Positions 1-11,614 of a stretch of DNA of 64,000 nt are shown piece by piece; position 1 is the stretch's first letter; every line of letters begins with the position of its first letter. Both the position numbers and the translations under genes were made by a program. The DNA is taken from positions 69,049,495-69,113,494 of the forward strand of contig CP141127.1 of the NCBI GenBank assembly GCA_035236585.1, given 5' to 3'. The notes below the pieces were generated by a model, which was not told the DNA's origin, ran no database searches, and worked only from the letters and a program-made list of their open reading frames with translations. Origin of the DNA: Warburgia ugandensis. Its lineage: Eukaryota > Streptophyta > Magnoliopsida > Canellales > Canellaceae.

Positions 1-930
1 GAATTTCTAAAAATTCAAACTTTATTAATTTGCCTTAATAAGTTACAAAAATTTGGGGTCATTACACCACAAGGGCCTAAAGTACACAGCCTTACCTTGC
101 ATTTTGCAAGAGGCTGATTCCATGCCTTGAACCATGACCACATATCAGATGGTTCTATTTCTCAATCTTTCTAACTTGTTCCTACATAACCAAGTCGAAA
201 AGATTTCAAAAGTTAGTCACTCACAACCACTGATGAAGGATTCCTCGAAAAGTTAAGGATTAGTAATCCTTTTTAGAAATCAAATGGATTCGGTCTTATA
301 CATACACGAGGAAGGTAATCAAAAAAGAAAGAATAACTCATGATAGAATAACTATTGATGTAGGATCTCTTTCCCCAACAAACTAAGGACAAGCACCTAC
401 TCCTAGCAATCATTAATAGGTGTCTATATGTGTACTTAAGAATGCAACAGAAGTGCTTTTTGGCCTACTTGCCTTTTTCCTTACAGCCTTTATAGACTGA
501 GGGCATTCTCGCAGCTACTTCTTGTAAACATCCTTTTTGTCCTACCCCGAGACCCTGCTTCTACCTCTATCATAGATAGATAATATGAGTAGGAAAGATC
601 CTGAATAATTTGCTTTCCCTTTCTCACATATAGGATTGCTCATTGGCTTGATTGTACTTAAGTGCTTGCTTTTGAAAGAGAGCAGCTTGTTACTAACTAC
701 TTATCTTACTTACTAAAAAACTTTGGCTTTCTTATCAATTGGATTTTCTAGAAAGGGCGAAGGGGATGAAATAGAATTCCCAGCAAGAAAGATAGGAAAT
801 AAGCTAACTATTCTCAATCCACTAACTTCCTCAAGAAGAAAACTGGGTCAATCATCATGGTTTTAACCTACTCAGCCCTTTTTCAAGGCCTAAATGACAC
901 AACAATGCTAAACCTACAAGGTTTTTCCTT
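1..930. other. Repeat-like non-coding stretch
   Basis: I see no convincing gene here. Stop codons are frequent in all frames and the sequence is AT-rich. It lies directly upstream of the Athila-like gag relic in the same orientation, so it is probably the 5' internal leader of that element or older repeat. No LTR end or primer-binding site was recognised. Confidence 0.35.
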
Positions 931-934
931 TACA

Positions 935-2110
935 ACATGAAGAACAACCATCAGAAGAGAATATGCATCATATTTGTGAGATAATAGAATAAAGCATGGC
1001 TGCCATTGATAAGGTGAATGAGGAAATGATACAAGTGATGGAGGAATGGGAAGAGGAAATGAAACCAATATGGGAAAATGCTAACAAAAACATTGCCGAA
1101 TTTATAAAAAGGACTAAGGAAATGAAATAAATTAGGGATAACAAAAAGCCATTTATTACTAATAATAGGATGGAAATCTCTTATGATTATTCTGAGCCAC
1201 AAAGTCCACAACCATCTATAGAAGCCTCCAACTCAGATCTACTTAAGCCATGTCTTATTCCTTATTACGATTATGATGGAGAGACTTCCATTGATGAAGA
1301 GAATGAAACCATAGAAACATCTAACCCAGATCCTCTAGAATCATGTCCTGCTTATTTCTATGACTTCGATGAAGACACATTCATTGAGGAGGTAAACAAG
1401 TTGTTGGATACTACACCTTTGATGGACACTTCTCAATGACAAGCTATAGTAGATCCACCTATGGAGCCTAAAATTCAAACTGAGCATTGCAATATAGAAG
1501 ACGTACCTGATTTGGACCTCCTAACTTTATTTGAACAAACATTAAATGCTAATATAGGCCCATTTGAAACCTTACATGTGCCAACTAAACTAGAAGAAAA
1601 AGAGTCAGTTGATGTGCTAACCTTATAACAATCTACTCTATGGCCCCTTACAAGATAATCAGGGTTTAAGCCAAACCATGTCCCTGCCTCTAGCAATACA
1701 AGAAGAACCTTTTTGAGAATAGAGTCAGCTTATACCCCTATTTAAGGACAATGTGAGGGAAACAGAGGAAAAAGTTAAACTGAATATAATGGTCAACGTT
1801 ATCCCTCAATTTGGTCAAGAAGAGAATAATTTGTCTCCATATGGTCCAATAAAATGCATAGTAGTACCCCAAGTCATTATGTTAGCACAACCTCAAAATA
1901 CAAGGTGGAATAATTATATTGACTACCATGAAAGTTTGAAGATGGAGGATCATCAATGTGATCCCATTAAGTTTAAAATCAGCTAGTCTAAGATGTCATA
2001 TTGCTACCACCACCAAAAATTTCAAGGTCGAGGAAATATATAGATTACTATGATGTTCTAAATTGGGGTGATAAATCTTCTCAGTTCATTGTTAATGTTA
2101 GGAATTAGAA
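935..2110 (+). pseudogene. Degenerate gag-position ORF of an Athila/Tat-like retrotransposon (copy 1)
   Basis: This is the coding relic of a retroelement whose better preserved relative lies on the minus strand at 16950-15399. The two share a peptide rich in Glu, Asp, Ser and Pro, with matching blocks such as MEISYD...ES/PQS..QPS, a YDFDEDT block, a PLMDTS block and an IPQFGQ...LSPYGP block. One frame runs from about 935 through Met codons at 996 and 1170 to about 1627, with in-frame stops near 984, 1128, 1437 and 1626. The conserved IPQFGQ block (1753-1986) is in the next frame, so at least one frameshift exists. No protease, RT or integrase follows. I do not recognise a named gag domain; assignment to the gag position rests on the relative's place just after a primer-binding site. 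This copy is non-functional. Confidence 0.6.
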
Positions 2111-3260
2111 AAAATTAGTTGAACTAGATAAGTCTAGGTTTAGATGGTTAGGTTAGTTATAGGCCATGTATGGCTGAAGACGTTAAACTTAGCTCTCACT
2201 GAGAGGCAACCCAAGAATCATTTTTAGAAAGTCTCATTATTTTGTATTACCTTTTCATCATTTAGATGTTCTATATTTCAAAGCATTGAGGACAACATTT
2301 AGTTCATGTTGGGGGAGTGTAGAAATGAGATTTCCATGTTTTTCTGACATTTTTTGAAATTTTAAAAAATTGATAAGTCTTTTATAAAGATGAGAATTTA
2401 ATTTTTCTGGATATTCAGCCATCTTACAACATTTATCTTATTAATAGAGTTGCATGCAATTAGTTCACTATTTTATTCTCTTTTTAGAAGTGTTTCATGA
2501 AAAATTAAACTTAGAATATTAATTGCACAAAATAGCTATATATAGTTAAGTTGAAGAGAAAAATATAACTTAGAAACCCTAAAGAAGATTTATGGAGACT
2601 TATAACCTAAGTGAGTTTTGAACCATTCTTTCTTTTTAGAGGGTTATACATAAATTCAAATTTTTTTTCAATGCACATTATTTCTTAGCTGGTCTCATTA
2701 TTCTTTATATTGGTCAATTATTGTGAAATCATGAAAGCCTATATCATATATCTCTTAAAATTATGATCATCTTTAAGTCATATGAAACCTAGGAAATCAT
2801 AGAGGCCATCATTATTAAACCCAAAGCCTTCAGCATTTCCTATAATATTTTTCGGTAGTTAACCCATTAAGCCTTTAAAATATAAGCCTTTTTTTTTGTT
2901 AGTCAAATAAACTTTACCTATATTGAACCCCTATAATATATTCATTACCCTTTTTTTTTTTAAATGTGTAAAGAAGATTGAAGAACATCTTGAGAAAAAG
3001 TATGAGTAATACAATTCAATAGATGAATATTAAAAAGGTGAAAAAGGAGAAAAAGTTCAAAAAGGCAATATATAAATTCAAGAGAAAAAGAAACAAAAGA
3101 TAGTTAATGGAAAAGAAGAATGTTCACTCTTACTAGGAAAAAATGGAAAAGTTGAGAATATAGTGATAAAAGACTTTTACATATTTTCCAAACAACCTTT
3201 GTTTACCTTTATATCCATTCTTTTGATTACCCTTACCCAAACCTACATTTTGTCCTAATA
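2111..3260 (+). mobile_element. 3' non-coding internal region of Athila/Tat-like relic
   Basis: Downstream of the gag relic lie GACGTTAAAC (2179-2188), GAGGCAACCCAAG (2203-2215) and TTGAGGACAAC followed by GTTGGGGGAG (2286-2317). From memory these phrases are typical of the region downstream of the coding part in Athila/Tat elements. Their counterparts occur inverted in the minus-strand element near 15341-15384 and 15257-15290. The rest is AT-rich without ORFs. No LTR belonging to this copy was recognised. Confidence 0.5.
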
Positions 3261-3307
3261 GAAGTCCTAACTTGTCATGTGGCCGACCCCTAATTGGGAT
3301 AAGGTCT

Positions 3308-3370
<63 letters not shown>

Positions 3371-3385
3371 GAAGTCCTAACTTGT
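3261..3385 (+). mobile_element. Ultra-short RTE LINE 3' tail with perfect 15-bp target-site duplication
   Basis: The 15-mer GAAGTCCTAACTTGT occurs at 3261-3275 and again at 3371-3385. Between them are 95 bases (3276-3370): the 3' end of an RTE-type LINE (GGCCGACCCC, then GGGATAAGGTCTTGATGATG) running into a pure GAT repeat. The same tail ends the larger LINE at 41528 on the minus strand and occurs at 35840-35882. RTE elements characteristically end in a short tandem repeat instead of poly(A), so this looks like a severely 5'-truncated, target-primed insertion. The GAT tract (3309-3370) has probably expanded since insertion. Confidence 0.85.
3309..3370. repeat. (GAT)n microsatellite
   Basis: About 62 bases of uninterrupted GAT trinucleotide, formed from the 3' tail of the LINE insertion. 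It produces a run of His codons in one antisense frame that should not be taken for a protein. Confidence 0.95.
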
Positions 3386-4373
3386 GACATCTAGGGTTTT
3401 TCTAACACTTTTTCATAAAATCTTTTACAATTGTGGGGCCCCAAGTTTGAAAAACTATTTAGAAATCAAACAACAGAAAAAAAGTTTCATGAGAGACATT
3501 AAAAATCCCAATTGTCATTTTTCTTTTCAAAAATAAGGATTTTCAAAGAAAAGGATACCACATTCCTACCAAATTTTTGACAGAGTTTCCCCTATATTTT
3601 GGACTCAGCACATTTAATGCATGCGATATGATAACCTGATAAATACAATACAAGAGAAATAAACAAAGGAGACTTCGTCTCCCCCCAAAAACATCCACAC
3701 ACTTGGCTGTTTATATTCAAATAAAATAAACATTTTGTAGCGCCATAAAGCTAGGAAATAAAAACAGACATCCCAAGACCACTCTAGTCACAATGATAAC
3801 ACCATGGTTCCAATTTATGTACACATATGTAATTAAAGCAAAGTCATATTAAGTCAAACATTACGTCAGTTTCACAGGATCATTAACTACATTTCGGACC
3901 TATTTGTTATACCTATCATGCTCTCCTCTTTAGATCTCAAGCATAATCTTCTGCTCCCTTTTTCTTGTTCTATTCCTTCATATGTGAGACATTGTAAACA
4001 ATTTACAATGTCTCAGCAAGCTTGTTCTTATGTAGGTAGTTTCATCATCGAAAATGTGAGTTTAAGTAGTTTTAAATCCAAAGAGATCACACAATCACAT
4101 GTTATGCAGTTTGATAGAATATGATGGAAAATGAGTAATATAATGAACTCTGTAATCACAATCATGATTTACAAATCAATGCCATGGTAAACCAATTCAA
4201 TTATCAGTTTCAATAATAACCTTTGAAAGGTATTTTACAAAATATGAAAGATCACCATGACTCACAGTATGCATCATCTCATAAATATACACATCTAAAT
4301 TGAATAGTGAACCATCATCAAAAATCAATAAATGAAAAGCATTTAAATCATATAACACTTCAATAAAATCAAT

Positions 4374-4382
4374 GAGTTCAAT

Positions 4383-4423
<41 letters not shown>

Positions 4424-4468
4424 TATCCATCAGTGAGTTCAATAAACACACACACACAGATATCCACT
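4374..4468. repeat. Duplicated (AC)n microsatellite block
   Basis: An AC run at 4385-4421 and a shorter one at 4445-4459 are each preceded by GAGTTCAATAAAC and followed by AGATATCCA. The whole block is therefore a tandem duplication that includes the microsatellite. It lies inside the minus-strand LTR. Confidence 0.9.
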
Positions 4469-6564
4469 GGTCATGAGTACTCATTTATAGACCTGAAATA
4501 GCAGGGTTCCCCATACTTGGGCTATCGCTTAATACACGGGAATCTAAAAATAATGGACCCTCTATGCAATCGGCAAGAGCTAATCAAGTCCATGGCTTTC
4601 ACGCTGATACCAAGCGGATAGACTACCTGCACAATAATCATGGAAAACAAGGTATACAAGCCATGACCTATCCATGATGTCATGAACTTGAATTTGGTCC
4701 CTCTGCTCAAGTATCTACCACACATATACAATTTCAAAAGAAGGAGGATGATCAGTCCTCAATCTTCCTAGCACAGCGTCCATTAGCCCCAATATGTCCA
4801 TCATAATATAATAATACTCGGCATCATCACATGCTCATATAACAAATAAAACCATAGAAATCCAAACATTATTGAAATCATGCAATTTAAATCTCATGAT
4901 ACGATATAGCCATATAAAAGCCACCCTCACCAGGGTTGATGATTGAGGATTTCATATTCCTCATCATTTCATAATTCATGAAGTCCATGTAATTTCAAAT
5001 ATGTTTTCATGCATAAGTTTCCAATTTGTTAGTAAAACAATATGGCATTCCAAACCAATAAGTTGCATGAAATACAAATATGTTAACTACATAAATCAGA
5101 AATATCATAAATTTCAAATCTTAAGCATTTTTCAAATATGACCAAATAGTTATCAATAGTTTTCATGTTTTACAAAAGCATATTGATGTTAAAACTACCT
5201 ACCTTCTTTGACTTGCTCCTCAGTTTAGTTATATCCCTTCATCCACTCACATGTCGATCAACCTTCTTTGTTGATATTCTAGAGTTCTTGTTAATGTTGA
5301 ATCATAGATTAATAAGTACATAAGAGATTTGTTTTTAATTAAAGCCTAATTGTTTAGATTATCATAAACCATCAATTTTTTCGCTAATCATAGATTACAT
5401 AAAGGTATAGTCAATTCAGTCCCAGATCCATCATCCATTTACCAATCAATGGTCCTATGGTTTAGGTTTGCATTTACACTTCAAATAACCCCATTGATGA
5501 ATGATTCATATCTAAAGGTTTAATCTAATAAGTCATGGTGATCTGACTTAGTGTTTCCAGGTCTAATCCTGTGTTCTTCGAGTGATTGGATTGATTATTA
5601 AGGGTTTAAGCCATTAATTAGAACCTTGGAAAGGTTACTAATGTACTAATCACTAACAGAACAATATGTACATCAACAAATAAATAGTCCTTATTTAATC
5701 CATCATGTTCTTGAAAATCAGTGCCCCGATCTTAAATTTTTTAGAGTATCTTGACTTAATAAAGGTTAGGGTACACAATGTTGGCATCTAATCACCAATC
5801 AGACATTACCATGTCCTTATTCATGTACTATCCAATAGGACAGTTGAGAATATTAGATTAATTTTAACCTGGATCTTTCAATTTTTACCATATACTAGTT
5901 AATTTAATATTTAAAAATTCATCTGTGGTGTCTAATCATCGACCTGACATTAAGAAGTCACTGTTTAAACAGTGACAAATCAGAAGATTGAGATTGTCCA
6001 ATCAATTTTAGCCTAGATCAACAATCTCAGCTAGATCCAACCTATATCTGGTATATATTTACCTCTTTCTAAGCTTGGATTAATGAATGAATGGCTGGAT
6101 CATATCAAAACCTCATATCTAACTTGAAATGGTATGGATCTAGCCAGAAAGTGGAATTTACAAGTTGAGTTTTGGAATTCCTACCTCACAATGGGTCTTT
6201 GGTCTTCTTCCTTGAATGAATTTGTCGGATTGATCATTATTTTTCAACAATGATCTCTAGATCTATCGTGCGTCGGTCCATTCTCTGGTTGACTACTAAG
6301 AATAGCTTGGATCACACAATAAACTTAGGGTTCCAATTCATCTCATCGTAAAGAGTAGAATGATCGGCTGAGATCATCGACTAGAACCATTGCCTTCTTC
6401 GATAACGACTATAAATCTGACAAACCCAAAAACCCTTATTTTTCCTACTCACCAGCATGACAAACTTTTTTGGTGAGCTAGGCTTCTCTTCTTCGACTCT
6501 CTTCTCCTCCTCCTTCCTTCTTCTCTCCTTCTCCTTCTTCCCCTTTTCTTTCTTCTCCTTCGGT

Positions 6565-6567
<3 letters not shown>

Positions 6568-6653
<86 letters not shown>

Positions 6654-6660
6654 ATCTCTA
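6568..6660. repeat. (CT)n microsatellite
   Basis: About 76 bases of pure CT (6568-6643) followed by an impure tail with TCTATCTC units. It follows a pyrimidine-rich stretch from about 6480 inside the minus-strand LTR. Confidence 0.95.
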
Positions 6661-6867
6661 TGTCGGGTTAAGAATAGGTCCAATGGTCTATTTGTTTAGT
6701 TTAAAGTGGGAGGGGTGCCAATATCAAACCCCTCCTTTACTGATTTTTTTTTTCTAAAATACCCTCCTTACTTTAAATCCTCATTTCTCCTCCATCCAAA
6801 CTTCGATTTTAGTGTTCTTTATGTAGATGGATTCATATCGACACTTATATTCCAAATTTGATTTGTC

Positions 6868-7487
6868 ATGTAATACATAAATAACATATGTACCCTATGT
6901 GGAGATATTTTATGAATGGATAACTATGATGAAATAAGGACTGAGGTATGTACTCGTATATTGATGAAGTAGTGTGTTTTTGTATTGCCCTACCAAGCAT
7001 AGCTTGCTGAGATATTGTATATGTTTCCATGTTTACAATACCTTAGATACAGAGAAGGAGGGTTAGAAGCTCAAGACTATAGAAGACTTAAGAAGATGTA
7101 GATGAATAATCAAACAAGATACCTCCTCTTGAAGACATGTATTTTATTTGAGGGAATTGTATTGTACTGAGAGTTTTTAATGTATGGTGAGGTTTGTAAA
7201 TTTTGGATTATGTAATTTGGACAGGTATTATACTGCTACCGTCTTTGTCTTGTGAACCACTGGATGGATCCTGGAAGTTTAATAAAATCATATTCCTTCA
7301 ATGGAATCTTATTTTGTACACAAATTGTACTTATGTTATGTATGAAGTGGTGACTTGGGTTTTCAAAACAAGTTTAAAAAGAAAAGAATTTCTGCTGCTT
7401 TGTTTTACGAAAAAAAATTTTTGAGGGGACGCTCTTGCCTTTGAAAAATATATTATAAAATGGGTTTCAAAAACCCGGGTCGTTACA
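6868..7487 (+). mobile_element. 3' part of the 5' LTR of a plus-strand gypsy-type (Del/Tekay-like) element
   Basis: This stretch is a near-duplicate of 24468-25087. Both end in CCCGGGTCGTTACA, and here the end is followed after two bases by an initiator-Met primer-binding site, so it is the end of a 5' LTR. It contains a stem-loop-like AGCTTGCTGAG...TTTACAATACC(T/C)TAG/CAG motif (about 7007-7058) and an AATAAA signal at 7281-7286, consistent with an R region. Only about 620 bases of the LTR remain; upstream it meets the oppositely oriented LTR. Confidence 0.7.
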
Positions 7488-7489
7488 GT

Positions 7490-7501
7490 TGGTATCAGAG
7501 C
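7490..7501 (+). other. Primer-binding site complementary to initiator tRNA-Met
   Basis: TGGTATCAGAGC begins two bases after the LTR end at 7487. This is the usual minus-strand DNA primer site of plant gypsy and copia elements. With the polypurine tract at 10976 it delimits a complete interior of about 3.5 kb. Confidence 0.85.
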
Positions 7502-7625
7502 TTTTCATCCAGTCACAGTACAGTACCATCATGTCCAAGATGAAGATTAATATCCAATTCAAGGATGAGGATTTGTGAGTGAATAAGAGATAAGTTATTA
7601 GTTGATGAGAAGGAGTTCTATGATA

Positions 7626-7830
7626 AACTCATTAGCTAAGGGATAAGTATGGAAGGAGTTGACTCATTAGTAAAGGATGAGTCTTGAAAGAGTAGCCTCA
7701 TTTGTTGAAGAGTACGTAAAGAGTGACTCATTAGTGAAGAATGAGTATAGAAAGAGTTAACTCATTAGTAAAAGATGAGTATAGAAAGAGTTAAACTCAT
7801 TAGTTGAGAATGAGTATAGAAAGAGTTAGT
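7626..7830 (+). repeat. 34-35-bp tandem repeat in the LARD-like interior
   Basis: About five to six degenerate units built on ACTCATTAGT, then GATGAGTATAGAAAGAG. The last three units (from about 7730) are closest to each other. The array lies about 130 bases after the primer-binding site, in the position of a packaging or leader region. Confidence 0.8.
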
Positions 7831-9503
7831 GTAATGAAGGAACAATATAGTATAAGTAGATATTACCTAGTGAAAGGACTAGCAATACTACTTAGCAAGT
7901 AAGAATTCCAATAGAGGAAATAGTGATATATAGAAATCAATAAGGAAAACATTACAATGGATGTAAGGTATGATGTTCAGGTCTAACCTAAAGTCCTGAG
8001 TAAACATACATATGAATAAACAAAGTACATCAATACTATATGGATATAACCATTATTAAGTGAAGTGTGTATATGACCATTACTAAGTGAAGGAAAGGAG
8101 ATAAAGAGAAGGAAGTGATAAATTGCAAAAATATGATGGAAAAACTCCAACCTTACAGAAAAGGTGAAACTGTGATTTATGAGAAATGGGTGCAAAATAT
8201 GCAACCTTAGAATTATTATAAAATTCAGAATTTATAACAAATAAATAAATATAAGTGTAAGAGTTATAATTTCTATATTGTATTATGGCAATTAGTTAAC
8301 TAAAATTAATCATTAAAATAGAGATGATATTACTTGAAAGGAATTTAAGGAGATAAGTAGGCAATTTGTCTCCAAACTTAGTAAAGGCAAAGGATTTAAT
8401 AAAGAGATGATGAAATTTTAGAACATGAAGATATGATTTTTGAAATTTGAATAAAATAAAATGGGAGAAGAGAGTTGATATGTAAAAGGACAAAAATATG
8501 ATCCCAAAATTATTAAGAAAGACGATTAAACCATGAGGATATATGGTTAACAAGGAAATTATAGCCCTATATATGGTACAACAAATATGAAATCATCAAG
8601 TTAGAAACTATATTGGTATCAATTGTGGAAATTAGCACAAAAGGATTTTTAAGGATTTGAGAATTATTGATATAATAACTTTGGTGATATTGAAAATAAT
8701 TTTGGGAATATAGTAAAAAGAAGTTCATATGGCATAGATGGTGAAATGGTCATGGACCATGAAAACAAAAAGAAAATATTGTTATGGAGAGGAGTACATC
8801 TTATTGATCAAGAAAAATGAAGAGCTAAATATGAATAGAGATATTAATTCCACTTACATGATAGTGGTGATTTAGGGAATATAGTGAGGAAAATATATTT
8901 TTGGGAGGAAGGTTGAGATAAAACATGAGAAATGAAGACCTATAAACAAATAGTGATATCTAAACTTAAGTGCAAAGTTTGGAAAAATGAAATGATTGTA
9001 AATGAGTTATGAATCCAAATTTTGGGAAAAAGAAGTGATTAGAACTTTTAAAGATATTTTGAGAGTTTTCAATCTTACATGAGATTGAATGACGAAATAT
9101 CTATAATATTTGAGGAAAAGAACATCAAATTATTTGAATGAGCTGAAAGAACAAATTTTAAGGATTAAGGAGTGATTATAGAAATTTATATTATGAAAGT
9201 AACAAATTTCTTTGGCAAAAGAAAAGGGAAGAAACAATGTAAGGATGCATTGAACAAAAAAAAAAAAAGTTTATTAAGAAAATTTATTACCCTTGTTCTC
9301 CATAAGGATGCATTGAACATAAATGATGTTGAGGAAATTAAGTATCCTTTTTCTCTATAAGGATGAGCATTTTCAAATTATTATTATTTGGGAATTGGAA
9401 ATGCAACATCAAAGTATAGAATCAAAAAAAATTTTAAGTTCTATGAGTTGGATAAATGATGTTCATAAATTTGAGGAGAATGAAATATGGAAATGGATGT
9501 AAG

Positions 9504-9732
9504 GAAATCAAAAGCATTCATGGAATATATGTTAAAACACTTACAAAACTTGTTTTGGTAAGTGTACATTTTGATTGAAGAAAGCAAGTTTGTAAGGTTA
9601 TATAAATTTTAATAGATTTCAAGAAATCAAGAGCATTCATGGGATATATGTTAGATGCTTACAAGGCTTGTCAATTATCTTGTTATATGTTGATTGAAGA
9701 AAGCAAAGTTTAGGATTATATAAATTTTAAGG
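9504..9732 (+). repeat. Direct duplication of about 110-120 bp
   Basis: Two copies, about 9504-9610 and 9623-9730, share GAAATCAA.AGCATTCATGG, ATATATGTTA, TTGATTGAAGAAAGCAA and TTATATAAATTTTAA in the same order. They are diverged, with small indels. This is an internal duplication in the non-coding interior. Confidence 0.75.
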
Positions 9733-10510
9733 ATGGCATGGAAATTGACCCCAACAAAGGGGCAATGTGAGATCAATATATGAAATAACAATGACAATGA
9801 CAAATTAGAGAAATATATCTCTTATTGATAAAGACATTTAGTGCAATCTTGCAATGGATTACATAAATCCAAAATTAGTTGATGATAGATTGTGAGGATT
9901 GAAGAATAGATGATAAATTATGGTGTTTGTAAAGACTTGAGAAAGGATGATTACAAATTCAATAAGGGTTAGTATGACATGATAAAGGTTATGAAGTATG
10001 CTTGAAATAAGCATGAGGAAATGCATAATCTAGACATTTTGAAGCCCATGAAACATAAATATATATATATATATGAAAGGAAAGGAAAGGAGATAAACAT
10101 TATCATGGATTGTAACAATGTTCAGAATATTGTTCTGAATATGAGAAAGAGATAAGAAAAGAGGATCAAAAATATATATGCAAATTTAAATGACACCATC
10201 TTAGAAGGAAAAAGGTAGAAAGTCAAGTACTATGAATAAATGTCACACAAAGGGTTTGGCAAAAACAATGAGAATGAGGAAAAACCATTACAAGGTTACC
10301 ATTCCTCAATGACAAACTTTGAAAAAGAAATTTGTCAATAAAAGGAAATAGTAAAGAAGTATGAATTGTAAAGTAGAAATAAAACAATCACTTCCAAATA
10401 ATGGAAGAACAAGGAAAGAGATAATTAATTCCAAAGATTGGAAGATTGTTACAAAGAACAATAGTGGAAGTTATAGACTCCAATCACTATGTTATTAGTG
10501 TAAGGACTAT

Positions 10511-10624
10511 ACATAGTAAGAAAGCTATGTCAAAAATTTATATGTTGAAAAAGAATGAGGATGAGCTACATAGTAAGAAAGCTATGACAAAACTTTATAT
10601 GTTGAAAAAGAATGAGAATGAGCA
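10511..10624 (+). repeat. Two-copy 57-bp tandem repeat
   Basis: The unit starting ACATAGTAAGAAAGCTATG occurs at 10511-10567 and again at 10568-10624 with few differences. A short open frame crosses both copies and is probably fortuitous. Confidence 0.9.
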
Positions 10625-10951
10625 ATAGAAGATAGAATGGAAAATTTTTTAGTATGGAAAGTGAGGAGTAGAAATTTATCCAAGTAGAAGGTTTGAAACC
10701 AAAGGATAACTCAGATTAAGAGTTATTAATCCTTTTGGAAAAATTCTAGGAAGACTCAGCTTAAGTGAATGATGCATAAGTAAGGTTAGACATGTGTGAG
10801 CATTTCAATAGCAACCAACCATATGATTTATACCTTTGAGAAAAAGGTAGCATGATAAAAGAATGAAAGGAAATAGGATTTCCTTAAATGGCAAGGCCAT
10901 ATGTGTAAGGCTATGAAAGAGCTTTGAAAACTCCTAAGTGAGTTGATATGT

Positions 10952-10987
10952 AAATTTTGAGGACGAAATTTTTATAAGGGGGTAGAT
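10952..10987 (+). other. Polypurine tract and conserved pre-LTR motif
   Basis: GAGGACGAAATTTTTATAAG (10960-10979) leads into a G-run (10978-10982), and TGTAATGCCCC starts the 3' LTR at 10988. From memory this phrase is characteristic of the 3' end of Del/Tekay chromovirus interiors. It primes plus-strand DNA synthesis and fixes the start of the 3' LTR. Confidence 0.75.
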
Positions 10988-11614
10988 TGTAATGCCCCTA
11001 ATTATTGATAAAGAAATTAAATAAATATTAAAATTAAGAATTTCAATGAAAATCAGGCTGGAATATTAGGATTATTAAATATGCACTTCTCATAGAAGTG
11101 GAATCAAGGTATGAGAGATGTATAATTGAAAACACATGCGACGAACACTTTAAAATGACTGTAAGCACGACAATTTCAGAATACAGATGAAAAATCTGTA
11201 TTTTTCCTCATTTTAATGAATGAAAGGGTAAAATGGTAATTTCACAAATAACCAAGACTTGAGACATCCAAATCTTGAATGTTCTAAGAAATACAAATCC
11301 AATGCCACTAAGTACGCTCAATTCCGAGCTCGCGAGAATAAAATAGATTTTTCTCCATAAAAGGGCAATTTGGTCTTTTCACACACATGTGGGGCCCACA
11401 AGGGACCCACAAAGGGATCCAACATTTGGAAAACATGCAATCATTAGTCAAACCACTACCACCTGCTAGTGGAGAAGGAGGTGGTAGTGGGAATCTAATA
11501 TACATTAAATAATATAAAGGAGGAAACATATTTATTGCATGTTATTATGAAAACCACTCAAAACACCTATAAATAGACCTCATAAAAATTCTCAAAAATC
11601 TTCATAAAATCTAT
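10988..11614 (+). mobile_element. 3' LTR, first part (U3), interrupted by the Athila-like element
   Basis: It starts TGTAATGCCCC directly after the polypurine tract. The region runs 627 bases to the insertion point of the minus-strand element. A TATA box lies near its end, so it corresponds to U3 plus the transcription start. The remainder of the LTR resumes at 20287. Confidence 0.6.
11568..11576 (+). promoter_or_regulatory. LTR TATA box
   Basis: TATAAATAG sits about 580 bases into the LTR and 39 bases before the 11615 insertion. It is a good match to a plant TATA box and would start transcription close to the insertion site, so the inserted element would disrupt this LTR's transcript. Confidence 0.6.

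Larger units (their letters stand above)
3432..6867 (-). mobile_element. Long gypsy-type LTR on the minus strand, truncated at its 5' end
   Basis: Read on the minus strand the sequence ends in CTTGGGGCCCCACA at 3432, a CA terminus. It matches the solo LTR at 30938-33743 in the same orientation. An inverted TGAGACATTGTA...ACAATGTCTCAGCAAGC motif lies at 3966-4020, the position where the solo LTR has its own version at 31430-31470. The part near 6720-6867 resembles the solo LTR near 33500-33660. There is no primer-binding site beside 3432, so this is a 3' LTR or a solo LTR. Its first 100-200 bases appear to be lost where it abuts the plus-strand LTR piece at 6868. It contains no ORF of note and holds two microsatellites. 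Confidence 0.55.
7488..10987 (+). mobile_element. Non-coding interior of a LARD-like retrotransposon derivative
   Basis: Between the primer site at 7490 and the polypurine tract at 10976 there is no gag, protease, RT, RNase H or integrase sequence in any frame; the longest ORFs are about 60-85 codons and unremarkable. A long LTR, a 3-4 kb non-coding interior and intact replication sites match the description of large retrotransposon derivatives (LARDs), which move using proteins of a related autonomous element. The interior is rich in short internal duplications, listed separately. Confidence 0.65.

Noticed and set aside
3133-3390. 85-codon antisense ORF with about 20 consecutive His
   Set aside because: It is the translation of the GAT microsatellite tail of the LINE insertion.
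4197-4484. 95-codon antisense ORF with Val-Cys repeats
   Set aside because: It is produced by the AC microsatellites inside an LTR.
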